This document shows positions 40,161 through 48,728 of a DNA stretch of 52,500 nt, in pieces. A program made the position numbers and the translations under genes. The DNA lies in contig MPNL01000012.1 in NCBI GenBank assembly GCA_002239005.1, positions 1-52,500 of the forward strand, in the 5' to 3' direction. How positions within the stretch are numbered: position 1 is the first letter of the stretch; each line of letters starts with the position of its first letter. The notes below the pieces were generated by a model. It did not search any database. It saw only the letters and a program-made list of their open reading frames with translations, and was not told where the DNA came from. Source of the DNA: Truepera sp. bin119. Its GTDB lineage: Bacteria; Deinococcota; Deinococci; Deinococcales; Trueperaceae.

Positions 40161-41618
40161 GTGAAGAGGCGTAACCTTCGCGTGGTTTCCGGCGGAGAGA
40201 AGTACCCCTTCTCAACCGGCGAGTTGGTCGAGGCCCTTCAGGGTGCCGGAGTCCTCACGGACCAGGCCATCGGCCTCTCGCGGGAGCTCGAAAAGCACTA
40301 CCGGAGCAAGGGGCTCAAACGCATCGAACTCCAGGATCTGATGGATCATCTCTCACGGCGGCTCGAGGAGGAGCACGGCCCGGAGATAGCGGAGAGACTG
40401 AGGAGTCAGACCCCCCCCTTCATCCCGCTGATGATCGATCGCGATGGTGTGAGAGAGGCATTCTCGAAGCGAACTCTGACAGCCGGCCTCGAGAAGATTG
40501 GGCTCACCTTTAAAGAGGCCTACTCCATCGCCGATCAGGTCGAAAAGAGCCTCCGTGCAGAGGGACACGAGATCGCCCTGCAACGGGATTGCAACCACAC
40601 TATCGCCCTCCTGCTCGAAGCCCGTCACGGCACCGAGTACCGGCACCGCTTTGAGGCCGAGACTCGTCAGCTCGAGGAGCTTCTGGTGGCTGAGCCAGGA
40701 GGGTTTACCCTACCCTACTCTCGCGGTATCCTCGCCCGCTCCCTAATGGTAACGGGGTTGGGTCCGGACCTCTCGCACTCCCTCGCCCGGCGGATGGAGG
40801 TGATCCTGTGGAAGCGGAACGAATGGACGATCCAGCGACAACAACTCCGTGCTGAGGTCGAGCAGCTTCTCGCCGAGGAGGCGGGGGAGGAATTCGTCCG
40901 CAGGTACACGCTCATTCACCGGCTCAAGCAGCGGGATCGACCGACGGTAATCCTCATCGGCGGCACCCCCGGTGTCGGCAAGAGTTCACTCGCAGCTGAA
41001 CTCGCCTACCGCTTGGGCATCGCTAGGATCGTGGCCTCGGATTCGGTACGTCAAGCGCTACGATCGCTCATCGGAGCCGATCTGAGCCCGGCGCTACATA
41101 GCTCCAGCTACGCCCTATGGCGAACCGAGTTGCTGCCCTCGGAGCGGATGGACGCCAAGCCGAAACGCAAGCGGGTCATTCGCGGGTTCCTCAGTCAAGT
41201 CCGGCAACTCGGTACTGCACTTGGGGGAATCGTCGAGCGCAACGTCTTCGAATCCGTATCCGTTGTGATGGAGGGAGTCCACCTCGTCCCGGGGATTGCC
41301 CCCGATGTAGATGTTGACGCGACCGTGATCGAACTGGTGCTGACCTTGGAGGATGAGGAGGCCCACCGCAAACACTTCGTGATGCGCGAGGGTCAGACAC
41401 GAAGAGCCCGCTGGCAGGAGCGTTACCTCGATCACTTCACCGAGATCCGCTATCTTCAGGAGTTCGTCGCCCGACAGGCCCAACTAGCCGGGGCGCCTGT
41501 GGTGGAGACCTCGGACTTCGATCGGGCCATCGAGACCGCCCTCGATCATGTCCTTGACATCCTCCTCTCGCAGGACGGAGCGGAGGACTCGGTCCCCTCT
41601 GATAAGAAGCCGGGTTGA
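40161..41618 (+). CDS. 2-phosphoglycerate kinase with ATP-cone modules
   Basis: This 485-residue protein ends with a P-loop kinase domain (Walker A GGTPGVGKSS, residues 267-276), followed by ARIVASDSVRQALRSLIG and VVMEGVHLVPGIAPDVD. It matches 2-phosphoglycerate kinase, the first step to cyclic 2,3-diphosphoglycerate in some methanogens. The N-terminal part has three ATP-cone-like segments: residues 14-75 (PFSTGELVEALQGAGVLTDQ), 90-160 (REAFSKRTLTAGLEKIGLTF) and 183-250 (YSRGILARSLMVTGLGPDLS). Each has the 'R/S-x-x-L-...L...G' cone pattern. The start is GTG 40161 just after AGGG. No cyclic 2,3-diphosphoglycerate synthetase is in the window, so the bacterial role (osmolyte, phosphate store or regulatory) is unclear. 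Confidence 0.82.
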   Translation: MKRRNLRVVSGGEKYPFSTGELVEALQGAGVLTDQAIGLSRELEKHYRSKGLKRIELQDLMDHLSRRLEEEHGPEIAERLRSQTPPFIPLMIDRDGVREAFSKRTLTAGLEKIGLTFKEAYSIADQVEKSLRAEGHEIALQRDCNHTIALLLEARHGTEYRHRFEAETRQLEELLVAEPGGFTLPYSRGILARSLMVTGLGPDLSHSLARRMEVILWKRNEWTIQRQQLRAEVEQLLAEEAGEEFVRRYTLIHRLKQRDRPTVILIGGTPGVGKSSLAAELAYRLGIARIVASDSVRQALRSLIGADLSPALHSSSYALWRTELLPSERMDAKPKRKRVIRGFLSQVRQLGTALGGIVERNVFESVSVVMEGVHLVPGIAPDVDVDATVIELVLTLEDEEAHRKHFVMREGQTRRARWQERYLDHFTEIRYLQEFVARQAQLAGAPVVETSDFDRAIETALDHVLDILLSQDGAEDSVPSDKKPG

Positions 41619-41934
41619 CCCGGACATGAGCACTGCCCTTCGTAGCGAAACTGGTGAATCTTACACTTCAAGGTCGGCGAGGAAGGGATGTCGATAGCGA
41701 CAATCGGAGCCGAAGAGTATCGACCCAAGAAGCCACAACTCGCTCCCAATGGTGCAGGATCTCAGTTCCCGCCCCAATCCCGCTGAGGTGTGCGACCTCC
41801 TCGGCCCGAACGGAGCCAGACGGTAGTGATCCGACCGGTATCAAAACTGGCCTCTCCGACTTTGGGATCGGTGCGGGTGCTGCCCGTCAACCCGTCCAAG
41901 CAACCCTCCATTCGCAGGATCGTGCCCTGATTGA
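41619..41934. other. intergenic DNA, probably decayed coding sequence
   Basis: Short protein-like stretches appear in different plus-strand frames (TVVIRPVSKLASPTLGSVRV, then LPVNPSKQPSIRRIVP at about 41820-41930). They suggest a broken gene whose end is the remnant at 41935-42090. No family was recognised. Confidence 0.3.
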
Positions 41935-42090
41935 GATCTCCGCAGCCTCTATCTGTATCCCATCGGCCGTGCAAACCCCAGGCCACATGGGAGGCTCACA
42001 GGTGGGATCCCCGAAGCCTGGATTAGTGAAGTGCCCGGCAAGGTGAGGCTCGGCCCTTTGGCCATCCTGACCAAGTGGATGGATTCCTAG
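41935..42090 (+). pseudogene. C-terminal remnant of unknown protein upstream of SPOR gene
   Basis: A plus-strand frame of 51 codons reads DLRSLYLYPIGRANPRPHGR and then LTGGIPEAWISEVPGKVRLG, PLAILTKWMDS, ending TAG three bases before the SPOR gene ATG. It is protein-like in composition and placed as the last part of an operon gene. A stop precedes it directly, and earlier segments lie in other frames. I recognise no family. Confidence 0.35.
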
Positions 42091-42093
42091 TCG

Positions 42094-42462
42094 ATGCCGG
42101 GCCTGCCGGCGTTCGGGGTGATCCTGGCTGCCCTACTCGGCCTAGCCCAGGTGAGCCCTACCATCCCCTATACCGTGCAGGTCATCATCGCTTCGGACCA
42201 GAGCACCGCCCTATCACTTCAGACTGAACTCCGCCTCGAGGGCTTTCCTGTCTACGTCGTCCGTGCCAGCACTGGCCAAGGGGATTTATATCGGGTGAGG
42301 GTGGGAGCGTTCGCCAACCGTGACGCCGCCTTGAGCTACGCCGGTCGGATGCCTCCGCTCGGCGGGAGTAAGCCGGTACCTATCCTTAGCGGAGTCGATT
42401 CCCCAGAGGACCATTCCCCTCGCCACTCGGCTCCTCGCGGAGCTCCCTCTCGAGGAGGGTAG
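42094..42462 (+). CDS. SPOR-domain protein, N-terminal piece
   Basis: This 122-residue ORF begins with a signal-peptide-like MPGLPAFGVILAALLGLAQV. A SPOR peptidoglycan-binding domain follows (IPYTVQVIIASDQSTALSLQ, LRLEGFPVYVVRASTGQGDL and YRVRVGAFANRDAALSYAGR). SPOR domains bind denuded glycan at division sites, so it is likely exported to the periplasm. The frame ends in a low-complexity tail of Ser, Pro and Arg. The +1-shifted frame continues convincingly into the next ORF (AESIPQRTIPLATRLLAELP up to 42482), so this may be one gene interrupted by a frameshift near 42385-42400. As two genes they would be adjacent on the same strand. Confidence 0.78.
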   Translation: MPGLPAFGVILAALLGLAQVSPTIPYTVQVIIASDQSTALSLQTELRLEGFPVYVVRASTGQGDLYRVRVGAFANRDAALSYAGRMPPLGGSKPVPILSGVDSPEDHSPRHSAPRGAPSRGG

Positions 42463-42481
42463 ATCGCATCGAGGTGTACCC

Positions 42482-43144
42482 GTGGGGCGACTCCCTAGCC
42501 CTCAAGGGGTGCCGCCCGGCGCGCCCGCGCTAGCCCGCTATGTCATCATCGGGGAGGGTGGGGTAGCCGAGTTCTCAGCCTTCGAGGCAGTCCCGACCAA
42601 GGCGGGAGAGGTACTAGCCGTGAGACCCTTGACGCTCTGGCCAGCTAACTGGCAGGAGGCCAGCGCTGAGGCCCGGGAGATGCACCGGGCTTCCCTCATC
42701 AGATTCGTGGCGTCCAACCTCGGTCTGCCCCAGAGCACGGTGATGGACTCTCAGGTGACTGGGGATGAGACCCCACCGTACCTTGTGGTCCTTGAGAGGT
42801 TCGTGCCCAGTGAAGACGCCCCGGGTACCGTGCTTGCTATCGGTCAGCGCGTCGAGGCAGCGGATCCACCCCTTATTGTCCTGCTCGACGGGGAGGGGGT
42901 GCTGGAAGGTCCCGCCGCACCCGACCCACTTTTCGAGGCCTCAAACTCGGAACCATCCACCCCCAGCGAGGTCCTCGGGAACGGTTGGCGGGCTATGGCT
43001 GACGATGGTTTCCTGCGGTTGGAGGTCCTCAACGGGAGCCAGACATGGCGGGCCGCGATAGGCTCGCCGCTGTGGAGCGATGGTCGTCACCTCGTGACGC
43101 GCGAGGGGAGAAGGGTCCTTTTATACGACTTCCTACCCCGCTGA
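42482..43144 (+). CDS. hypothetical beta-rich protein, probable C-terminal part of SPOR gene
   Basis: This is a 220-residue frame from GTG 42482. It reads YVIIGEGGVAEFSAFEAVPT, then PLTLWPANWQEASAEAREMH, PYLVVLERFVPSEDAPGTVL and ends GRRVLLYDFLPR. The alternation of short hydrophobic strands suggests an all-beta fold, and I recognise no family. It has no signal peptide, which would leave it in the cytoplasm unless fused to the upstream SPOR part. The frame is open upstream into the SPOR gene (LLAELPLEEGRSHRGVPVGR), so I think the natural protein was about 350 residues with an N-terminal SPOR domain. The convergent trxB gene ends 21 bp further on. Confidence 0.65.
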   Translation: MGRLPSPQGVPPGAPALARYVIIGEGGVAEFSAFEAVPTKAGEVLAVRPLTLWPANWQEASAEAREMHRASLIRFVASNLGLPQSTVMDSQVTGDETPPYLVVLERFVPSEDAPGTVLAIGQRVEAADPPLIVLLDGEGVLEGPAAPDPLFEASNSEPSTPSEVLGNGWRAMADDGFLRLEVLNGSQTWRAAIGSPLWSDGRHLVTREGRRVLLYDFLPR

Positions 43145-43165
43145 GCAGCCATCCACACCCCAACG

Positions 43166-44155
43166 CTAGACCGAGGTCGCTACTGTCACAGCCTCCGGCT
43201 CCATCCGTGCCGGGGGACTGCCCTGCTCAGCCAGCCAGCGCTCAGCTGCCATCGCGGCCCTGGTACCAGCGCCGACGCTAGTCGAGAGCTGCCGGTAGAT
43301 ATCGTCCGAAACATCACCCGCAGCGAAGATCCCCTCGACGCTCGTATAGATCTCTTCCTCAACGTCGACATAGCCGGTTTCGCAGAGTGCAACGACACCC
43401 TCAAGATAGCCGGTGTTCGGGATGTGGCCGATGAATACGAACACGCCGTCAGTTTCGATGAGTCCCCCCTCGCCCGTCTTAACGTTGCGGGTGCGTACCC
43501 CCGTCACCTGGCCCCCCTCGCCGACGATCTCCTCGACAACAGTGTCCCAGACCCAGTACATCTTGTCGTTGCTGAAGGCACGCTCCTGCGCAACCTTGTT
43601 GGCGCGAAGTTCGTCACGACGGTGGATCACCGTGACCCTGTCGGCAAACTTGGTGAGGAACATCCCCTCTTCGATGGCCGCATCTCCCCCCCCGACAACG
43701 ACGACACGCCTACCCCGATAGAAGAACCCGTCACAGGTAGCGCAGGTGGATACCCCCCGGCCATAGTAGACATCCTCGCCGGGAATCCCTAGGGCGCGGG
43801 GATTGGCACCGGTCGCAAGGATCACGGACCGGGCGTGGTAGTCGGCGTCATACCCGTTGACGACGAAGCCCCCCCCCTCTTTCACCGCAAGCCCGGTAAC
43901 CTCTTCCATGACGATCTTGGCACCGAACTTCTCCGCTTGGCGAACCATGCGCTGCGACAGCTCGGGACCAGCGATGATCTCGTCGAACCCGGGGTAGTTC
44001 TCAACCTCTTCGGTTAGGGCGATCTGCCCACCCGGGAGACCCTTTTCGAGGATGATGGTGTCGAGCTGGCCACGACCGGCGTAGATTCCGGCAGTCAGGC
44101 CCGCAGGCCCAGCTCCGATGATGACAATATCTGTGTGGATCTGTTCCTTGCCCAT
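43166..44155 (-). CDS. trxB: thioredoxin-disulfide reductase
   Basis: This is a 329-residue FAD- and NADPH-dependent enzyme that reduces thioredoxin. The FAD motif is [18 protein letters not shown]. The redox-active disulfide is C138-A-T-C141 in [13 protein letters not shown]. The NADPH motif is [12 protein letters not shown], and the C-terminal [12 protein letters not shown] is the FAD-binding Asp segment. The tail ([16 protein letters not shown]) is longer than in E. coli. An AGGAGG site lies eight bases before the ATG. It is transcribed convergently with the SPOR gene. No thioredoxin gene is in the window. Confidence 0.95.
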   Translation of the reverse strand: MGKEQIHTDIVIIGAGPAGLTAGIYAGRGQLDTIILEKGLPGGQIALTEEVENYPGFDEIIAGPELSQRMVRQAEKFGAKIVMEEVTGLAVKEGGGFVVNGYDADYHARSVILATGANPRALGIPGEDVYYGRGVSTCATCDGFFYRGRRVVVVGGGDAAIEEGMFLTKFADRVTVIHRRDELRANKVAQERAFSNDKMYWVWDTVVEEIVGEGGQVTGVRTRNVKTGEGGLIETDGVFVFIGHIPNTGYLEGVVALCETGYVDVEEEIYTSVEGIFAAGDVSDDIYRQLSTSVGAGTRAAMAAERWLAEQGSPPARMEPEAVTVATSV

Positions 44156-44347
44156 GCAGAGTGCCTCCTACAACCTAACGGATATCCTAGCACCAAGGGG
44201 GGGTAGGCAGTCGGTTAATAACCTGTAGGGGTGTTTCCACAGGGGGAAGGCGGAGTTTGGGTCTGCCAAGCTTGAGGCACGCCTCTACACCCTGTCCAAA
44301 GGCAGTAGTACCGCTACGGTTGAGGTCGCCCCTTCTGGGGTAGCTAC

Positions 44348-44455
44348 CTTGCGGCCTCCCTGCTCTCGCAAGAAGCTCTCTTGCTCAACGTGCATCAAGA
44401 CCTCGAGTTCGTCCCGGATAACATCTTTGACGGCATCGCGGACCCGAAGCAAAAA
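44348..44455 (-). pseudogene. IS256-family transposase N-terminal remnant
   Basis: The minus-strand frame reads FLLRVRDAVKDVIRDELEVL, then MHVEQESFLREQGGRK. It matches the N terminus of IS256-type Mutator transposases ('vREaVkdVirdELe.lm.vEqeaFLre.GGRKNGYY'). It breaks off at GGRK, where NGYY would follow. Only about 36 codons survive and neither IS end is visible. Confidence 0.55.
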
Positions 44456-44499
44456 CGGTCAAAGCCGGAGTCCCCCGCTGGGAGTACAGACTCTACGGG

Positions 44500-44569
44500 T
44501 CCAACGAAGCCGCCCTTGTCCATCCTTTGACCCGAAGCTCCAACGAAGCCGCCCTTGTCCGTCCTTTGG
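44500..44569. repeat. 31-bp direct repeat, 39-bp period
   Basis: The 31-bp unit at 44500-44530 recurs at 44539-44569 with one mismatch (A at 44522, G at 44561). The unit begins TCCAACGAAGCCGCCCTTGT. The copies are separated by 8 bp, next to the IS256-like remnant. It is probably a tandem duplication in decaying DNA. Confidence 0.8.
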
Positions 44570-44797
44570 ACTCTCAGGCTATCCCGGTCCCTGGGGTGCC
44601 TCCAAAATGGATTGGGTACCCCTTATATCTTTGACTATAGTCCGTGACACAGAAGTGCTTGTGCTACCGTTAAGGCTGCGCAAGGTCTGTGTCTGAGGTG
44701 CCCAATAATCCAACGCACCAATGGGCAAAGGTTTGAGACTGTACACTGTTCCTATGAGCTGAACGGTTGCAAATTGCGGCCACCGGGAAGGCACTGC

Positions 44798-46834
44798 ATG
44801 AACCCGATCCTGTCTCAAGACTTCCGGATCCCATTTGGGATCATTGAAACTTGCCACGTCGCCGAGGGGATACGTGAGGCCCTCTGTCAAGCAGAGAGGG
44901 ATCTGAATGCGATCGTCGAGGGGAGGGGGCCTCGCACCTACGCCAACACCCTCGGCGCGCTGGAGGCGCTGCGGGAGCGGCTCGGGCGACCGATCCAGAT
45001 CGCCTCTCATCTGGTGACTGTGGTGAGCAGCCCGGGGCTGCGCCGGGAGTACCGCAAAGTCCTTCCCGAGTTCTCGACCTTTTACGCAGAACTCGCTATG
45101 AATGAGGGACTGTGGAGGGCGATCCAGGACTTCGCCGGGACAGAGGAAGCGGCCGCCCTTACCGGCGTCAAGCGGAGGCACCTCGAGAAAACGCTCCTGG
45201 AGTTCCGGCGAGGGGGCGCAGACCTCAGGGATACCGAGAAGGCACGATTTAAGGAAATCATTGTCGAACTTAAGGCTCTGCAAACCCAGTTCTCCGACAA
45301 CGTGCTTGATGCGACCAACGCTTTTGAACTGATCCTAAAGAATGAGGAAGACCTCGCCGGACTGCCGGAGTCGGTGCGCGCGCTGGCCAGGAGATCGGCC
45401 GAGGAGAGGGGCCTGGACGGGTACAGGTTCACGCTGCAGTACCCCTCGGTGCACCCCTTCTTGCAGTATTCGGCGCAACGGGGCCTCCGCAGGAAGATGT
45501 ATGAGGCCATGGTGGATCGAGGAGCATCTGCGAAGTTCGACAACCGAGCGCTCATGAGCCGGATCCTGACATTGCGCAGAGAGCAGGCCCGAATGCTGGG
45601 CTACCGGGACTATGCTGACTACAGACTTGAGATGAATATGGCGAGCCGCGGAGAGGTCGCGGTCGACTTCGAGAAGGAACTCTTCGAAAAGACTTTGCCT
45701 TACTTCGAAGAGGAGGTGCGAGGCATGGAGCGATTCGCCCGTGCTCTGGGCATCGACGAGCTCCAGCCGTGGGACATCGCCTACCTGATCCAGAGGATGA
45801 GGAAAGATCAGTTCGAACTCGATCCCGAGGAGTTGCGCCCCTACTTCCCCCTGGATCACGTCTTGAAGGGCCTATTCGAGATCAGCCGTCGCCTCTTCGG
45901 GGCAGTGATCACCCGGAGCGAGAACCTCGACGTGTGGGATCCCTCTGTGGAATTCTACGAACTTCATGATGAGAGCGGCACGCTCCTCGGCGCGTTCTAC
46001 ACGGACCTGTTCCCGCGTGAGTCGAAGCGGTCCGGAGCCTGGATGAACTCGCTGATCACCGGCGGCCCAACCGACAACGGCTTCTCGCCTCACCTAGGAT
46101 TGATGGCGGCCAACTTCAGGCCTCCCCAGGGGGATCTTCCCGCTCTGCTCACTCACGGAGAGGTGTGCACCACCTTCCATGAGTTCGGCCACCTCCTTCA
46201 CCACCTGATATCCCAGGTAGAGGTCCGCGACCGTGCCGGTACCAATGTGGCTCGCGACTGGGTCGAACTTCCCTCCCAGCTTATGGAGAACTGGGCCTGG
46301 GAACGTGAGGCGCTCGACCTGTTTGCCCGACACGTGCATACGGGCGAACAGTTCCCCGACCACCTATTCGAGCGGATAGTCTCCAGCCGACACTTCATGG
46401 AAGCTTTATCGCAGATGCAGCAGTTGAGCTACGGCACTGTGGACCTGGCTTATCACATCGACTTCGATCCACAAGGAGAAGAGGGGGTGATCGCCTTCGG
46501 CCAAAGGATCATGGAGCCCTTCTTCGTCCGCCCCGAGTTCGCCCACACCAACCTTCTAGCGTCGTTCGCTCACGTCTTCTCAGGTGGCTACGCGGCCGGA
46601 TACTACAGCTATAAGTGGAGCGAGGTCCTCGATGCTGACGCCTTTGCGCGCTTCCGCAACGAGGGCATCTTCAACCGATCGACGGGCAGGGAGTACGTCG
46701 AGCATATCCTCTCGCGCGGGGACAGCGACGACCCTGATGTGCTGTTCGTTCGATTCATGGGTCGAAAACCCGATGTGAACGCCCTCTTCGAGCGCGACTT
46801 CGGTCGGCCCAGCCCAGCGCCGACCGACGGTTGA
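44798..46834 (+). CDS. M3A-family oligopeptidase (oligopeptidase A-like)
   Basis: This 678-residue zinc metallopeptidase is taken from ATG 44798 behind GGGAAGG, seven bases upstream; an upstream TTG at 44774 is less likely. The zinc motif is H461-E-F-G-H in TTFHEFGHLLHHLIS, and the third ligand Glu lies in the following helix. The C-terminal RPEFAHTNLLASFAHVFSGG, then YAAGYYSYKWSEVLDADAFA is the thimet oligopeptidase/PrlC signature. It cleaves cytoplasmic oligopeptides to about 20 residues. The next gene, another M3 peptidase, starts at its stop (TGATG), so the two are co-translated and may act in turn on the same peptides. Confidence 0.93.
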   Translation: MNPILSQDFRIPFGIIETCHVAEGIREALCQAERDLNAIVEGRGPRTYANTLGALEALRERLGRPIQIASHLVTVVSSPGLRREYRKVLPEFSTFYAELAMNEGLWRAIQDFAGTEEAAALTGVKRRHLEKTLLEFRRGGADLRDTEKARFKEIIVELKALQTQFSDNVLDATNAFELILKNEEDLAGLPESVRALARRSAEERGLDGYRFTLQYPSVHPFLQYSAQRGLRRKMYEAMVDRGASAKFDNRALMSRILTLRREQARMLGYRDYADYRLEMNMASRGEVAVDFEKELFEKTLPYFEEEVRGMERFARALGIDELQPWDIAYLIQRMRKDQFELDPEELRPYFPLDHVLKGLFEISRRLFGAVITRSENLDVWDPSVEFYELHDESGTLLGAFYTDLFPRESKRSGAWMNSLITGGPTDNGFSPHLGLMAANFRPPQGDLPALLTHGEVCTTFHEFGHLLHHLISQVEVRDRAGTNVARDWVELPSQLMENWAWEREALDLFARHVHTGEQFPDHLFERIVSSRHFMEALSQMQQLSYGTVDLAYHIDFDPQGEEGVIAFGQRIMEPFFVRPEFAHTNLLASFAHVFSGGYAAGYYSYKWSEVLDADAFARFRNEGIFNRSTGREYVEHILSRGDSDDPDVLFVRFMGRKPDVNALFERDFGRPSPAPTDG

Positions 46835-48645
46835 TGGAAGTCCTCGAACCATGTCTCAGACGGGAGGTACCCCAGCAGGAGCGGTGGAATGCCGAGAGCG
46901 TGTTCGCTACTCCAGACGACTGGGAGTCGGCCTTTGAGGCTGTCGAGCGCGAGCTAGCGACTGCAGAGAGATTCTGTGGCCGCCTCGCCGAAGGGCCGGA
47001 GTTGCTCGCCGACTGGCTTGCGTACACTGAGGATTTAGGGCGCAGGTTCTCCGCGCTTGCCGTCTATGCGAACATGGCCTTTCACACCGACGCCACCGAT
47101 CACGTCGCGTCCGATCGCTACGACAGGACAAATGGGTTGGCGGCAGCTCTTGCGGAGGCCCTGTCGTTCGAGCGACCAGAACTCCTAGCTATAGGCGCCG
47201 CCACACTCCGCGAGTGGACCGAGAGGGAACCCAGGCTGGCTCACCTGGGGCACTTCGTAGACAGGTTGGAGGCAGCGGCCGGACACACTAGGTCTGCTGA
47301 GATCGAAAGTCTCCTTGGGAGCCTAGCCTCCCCGTTCACCTCTGCCACAGCGGTACACGGGATCCTCGCGAATGCGGAACTCGACTTCGGGTCGGCCACG
47401 GATTCCACCGGGCGGGAGCACGTCATCACCCAGAGCACCAACCAGAAACTCCTCAGCAGTCCCGACCGGGTGCTCCGCCGATCCGCCTATACCCTCTACG
47501 CCGATGCTCACCTAGCCCTTCAGAACAGCATGGCGGCCCTGCTGAAGACGGGGGTTCGCCAGAACATCTTCATGGCCCGGGCGCGCAGGTACGCCTCGCC
47601 CCTCCACGCCGCCCTCGAGCCTGAGAATCTTCCCCCCGAGGTGTTCCACAACCTGATCGCCACCTTCAGGGCGAATCTGCCGATCTGGCACCGCTACTGG
47701 AGGGCGAAGAGGAGGGCGCTAGACCTAGAATCGTTCACCCCCTACGACATCCCTGCACCGCTGAGCGAGGAGCCCCCCATCATCCCCTATCAGAAGGCCG
47801 TAAGGTGGCTTGCTGAGGCCATGAGCCCGCTGGGTCGCGAGTATATATCAGTCATGCAACGCGGCGCCCTCGCAGACCGCTGGGTCGACCGCAATCCGAA
47901 TCGAGGAAAGTGGATGGGCGCCTTCTCCTGCGGGGCACAGGGCACCCACCCGTTCATCATGATGAGCTGGACCAACGATGTGTCCGGCATGAGCACCCTG
48001 GCTCACGAACTCGGCCACTCGATGCACTCCTACCTTGCGTGGTCCCATCAGCCTTGGGTGTATAGCAGCTACAGTCTCTTCGTGGCTGAAGTGGCCTCGA
48101 ACTTCAACCAAGCCATGCTCCGCAACTACCTCTTCCGAATCTTTAGGGGGAACCGCACGATGGAACTCGCCCTCATCGAGGAGGCGATGTCGAATTTCTA
48201 CCGTTACTTCTTCGTGATGCCGACGCTAGCTCGGTTCGAACTCGAAATTCACATGCGGGTCCAGCGGGGGGCGACCCTAGGTGCTAAGGAGGCGATCGAC
48301 CTCATGGCCGAGCTGTTCGCGGAAGGCTACGGCGACGAGGTCGAGTTTGAGGTGGAGCGAGTCGGCATCACCTGGGCGCAGTTCCACACCCACCTCTACT
48401 CGCACTTCTATGTCTACCAGTACGCTACCGGGATCTCTGGGGCTCACACCCTCGCCCATAGAGTGCTAGACGGGAACGACGGCGCTGCGGAACGGTATCT
48501 GGACCTCCTCAAGGCAGGGGGGTCAAGGTATCCGCTCGACGCCCTGCACACCGCAGGTGTCGACCTGCTATCACCCGCACCTGTGGAGGAAACTTTCGGC
48601 GTTCTGTCCGAGCTTGTAGAGCGCCTTGAGACGCTCGGCGGCTAG
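46834..48645 (+). CDS. pepF: M3-family oligoendopeptidase F, second paralogue
   Basis: This 603-residue PepF-type zinc peptidase is co-translated with the M3A gene (one-base TGATG overlap). The zinc motif is H391-E-L-G-H in TLAHELGHSMHSYLAW. The helix SSYSLFVAEVASNFNQAML carries the third zinc ligand Glu. The C-terminal SHFYVYQYATGISGAHTLAH is family-typical. It differs in sequence from the PepF at 32534-34348, so the two are paralogues with separate operons. Substrates are oligopeptides in the cytoplasm. The gene converges on the DUF3810 gene with 65 bp between stops. Confidence 0.92.
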   Translation: MEVLEPCLRREVPQQERWNAESVFATPDDWESAFEAVERELATAERFCGRLAEGPELLADWLAYTEDLGRRFSALAVYANMAFHTDATDHVASDRYDRTNGLAAALAEALSFERPELLAIGAATLREWTEREPRLAHLGHFVDRLEAAAGHTRSAEIESLLGSLASPFTSATAVHGILANAELDFGSATDSTGREHVITQSTNQKLLSSPDRVLRRSAYTLYADAHLALQNSMAALLKTGVRQNIFMARARRYASPLHAALEPENLPPEVFHNLIATFRANLPIWHRYWRAKRRALDLESFTPYDIPAPLSEEPPIIPYQKAVRWLAEAMSPLGREYISVMQRGALADRWVDRNPNRGKWMGAFSCGAQGTHPFIMMSWTNDVSGMSTLAHELGHSMHSYLAWSHQPWVYSSYSLFVAEVASNFNQAMLRNYLFRIFRGNRTMELALIEEAMSNFYRYFFVMPTLARFELEIHMRVQRGATLGAKEAIDLMAELFAEGYGDEVEFEVERVGITWAQFHTHLYSHFYVYQYATGISGAHTLAHRVLDGNDGAAERYLDLLKAGGSRYPLDALHTAGVDLLSPAPVEETFGVLSELVERLETLGG

Positions 48646-48686
48646 ACCTTACCGAACGGCGGCTGCGATCTGTCTCCGTGGCCTGG

Positions 48687-48728
48687 GGTTCAGGAGTCGG
48701 ACAGGCGACCTTACTCCAACCCTGAACC
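48687..48728. terminator. possible bidirectional terminator hairpin
   Basis: GGTTCAGG (48687-48694) and CCTGAACC (48721-48728) form an 8-bp dyad between the convergent pepF and DUF3810 genes. It overlaps the last codons of the latter. A further GAGT/ACTC pairing lies inside. No T tract is present. Confidence 0.3.

Larger units (their letters stand above)
44156..44797. other. 0.64-kb gap with IS remnant and direct repeat
   Basis: The gap holds the IS256-like remnant (44348-44455) and a 31-bp direct repeat (44500-44569). No intact gene was found. The promoter of the M3 peptidase pair should lie in 44630-44790, but no box pair with good spacing stands out. Confidence 0.35.

Noticed and set aside
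44349-44696. 115-codon plus-strand frame over the direct repeat
   Set aside because: Low-complexity Ser/Arg sequence. The minus strand carries the recognisable IS256-like segment.
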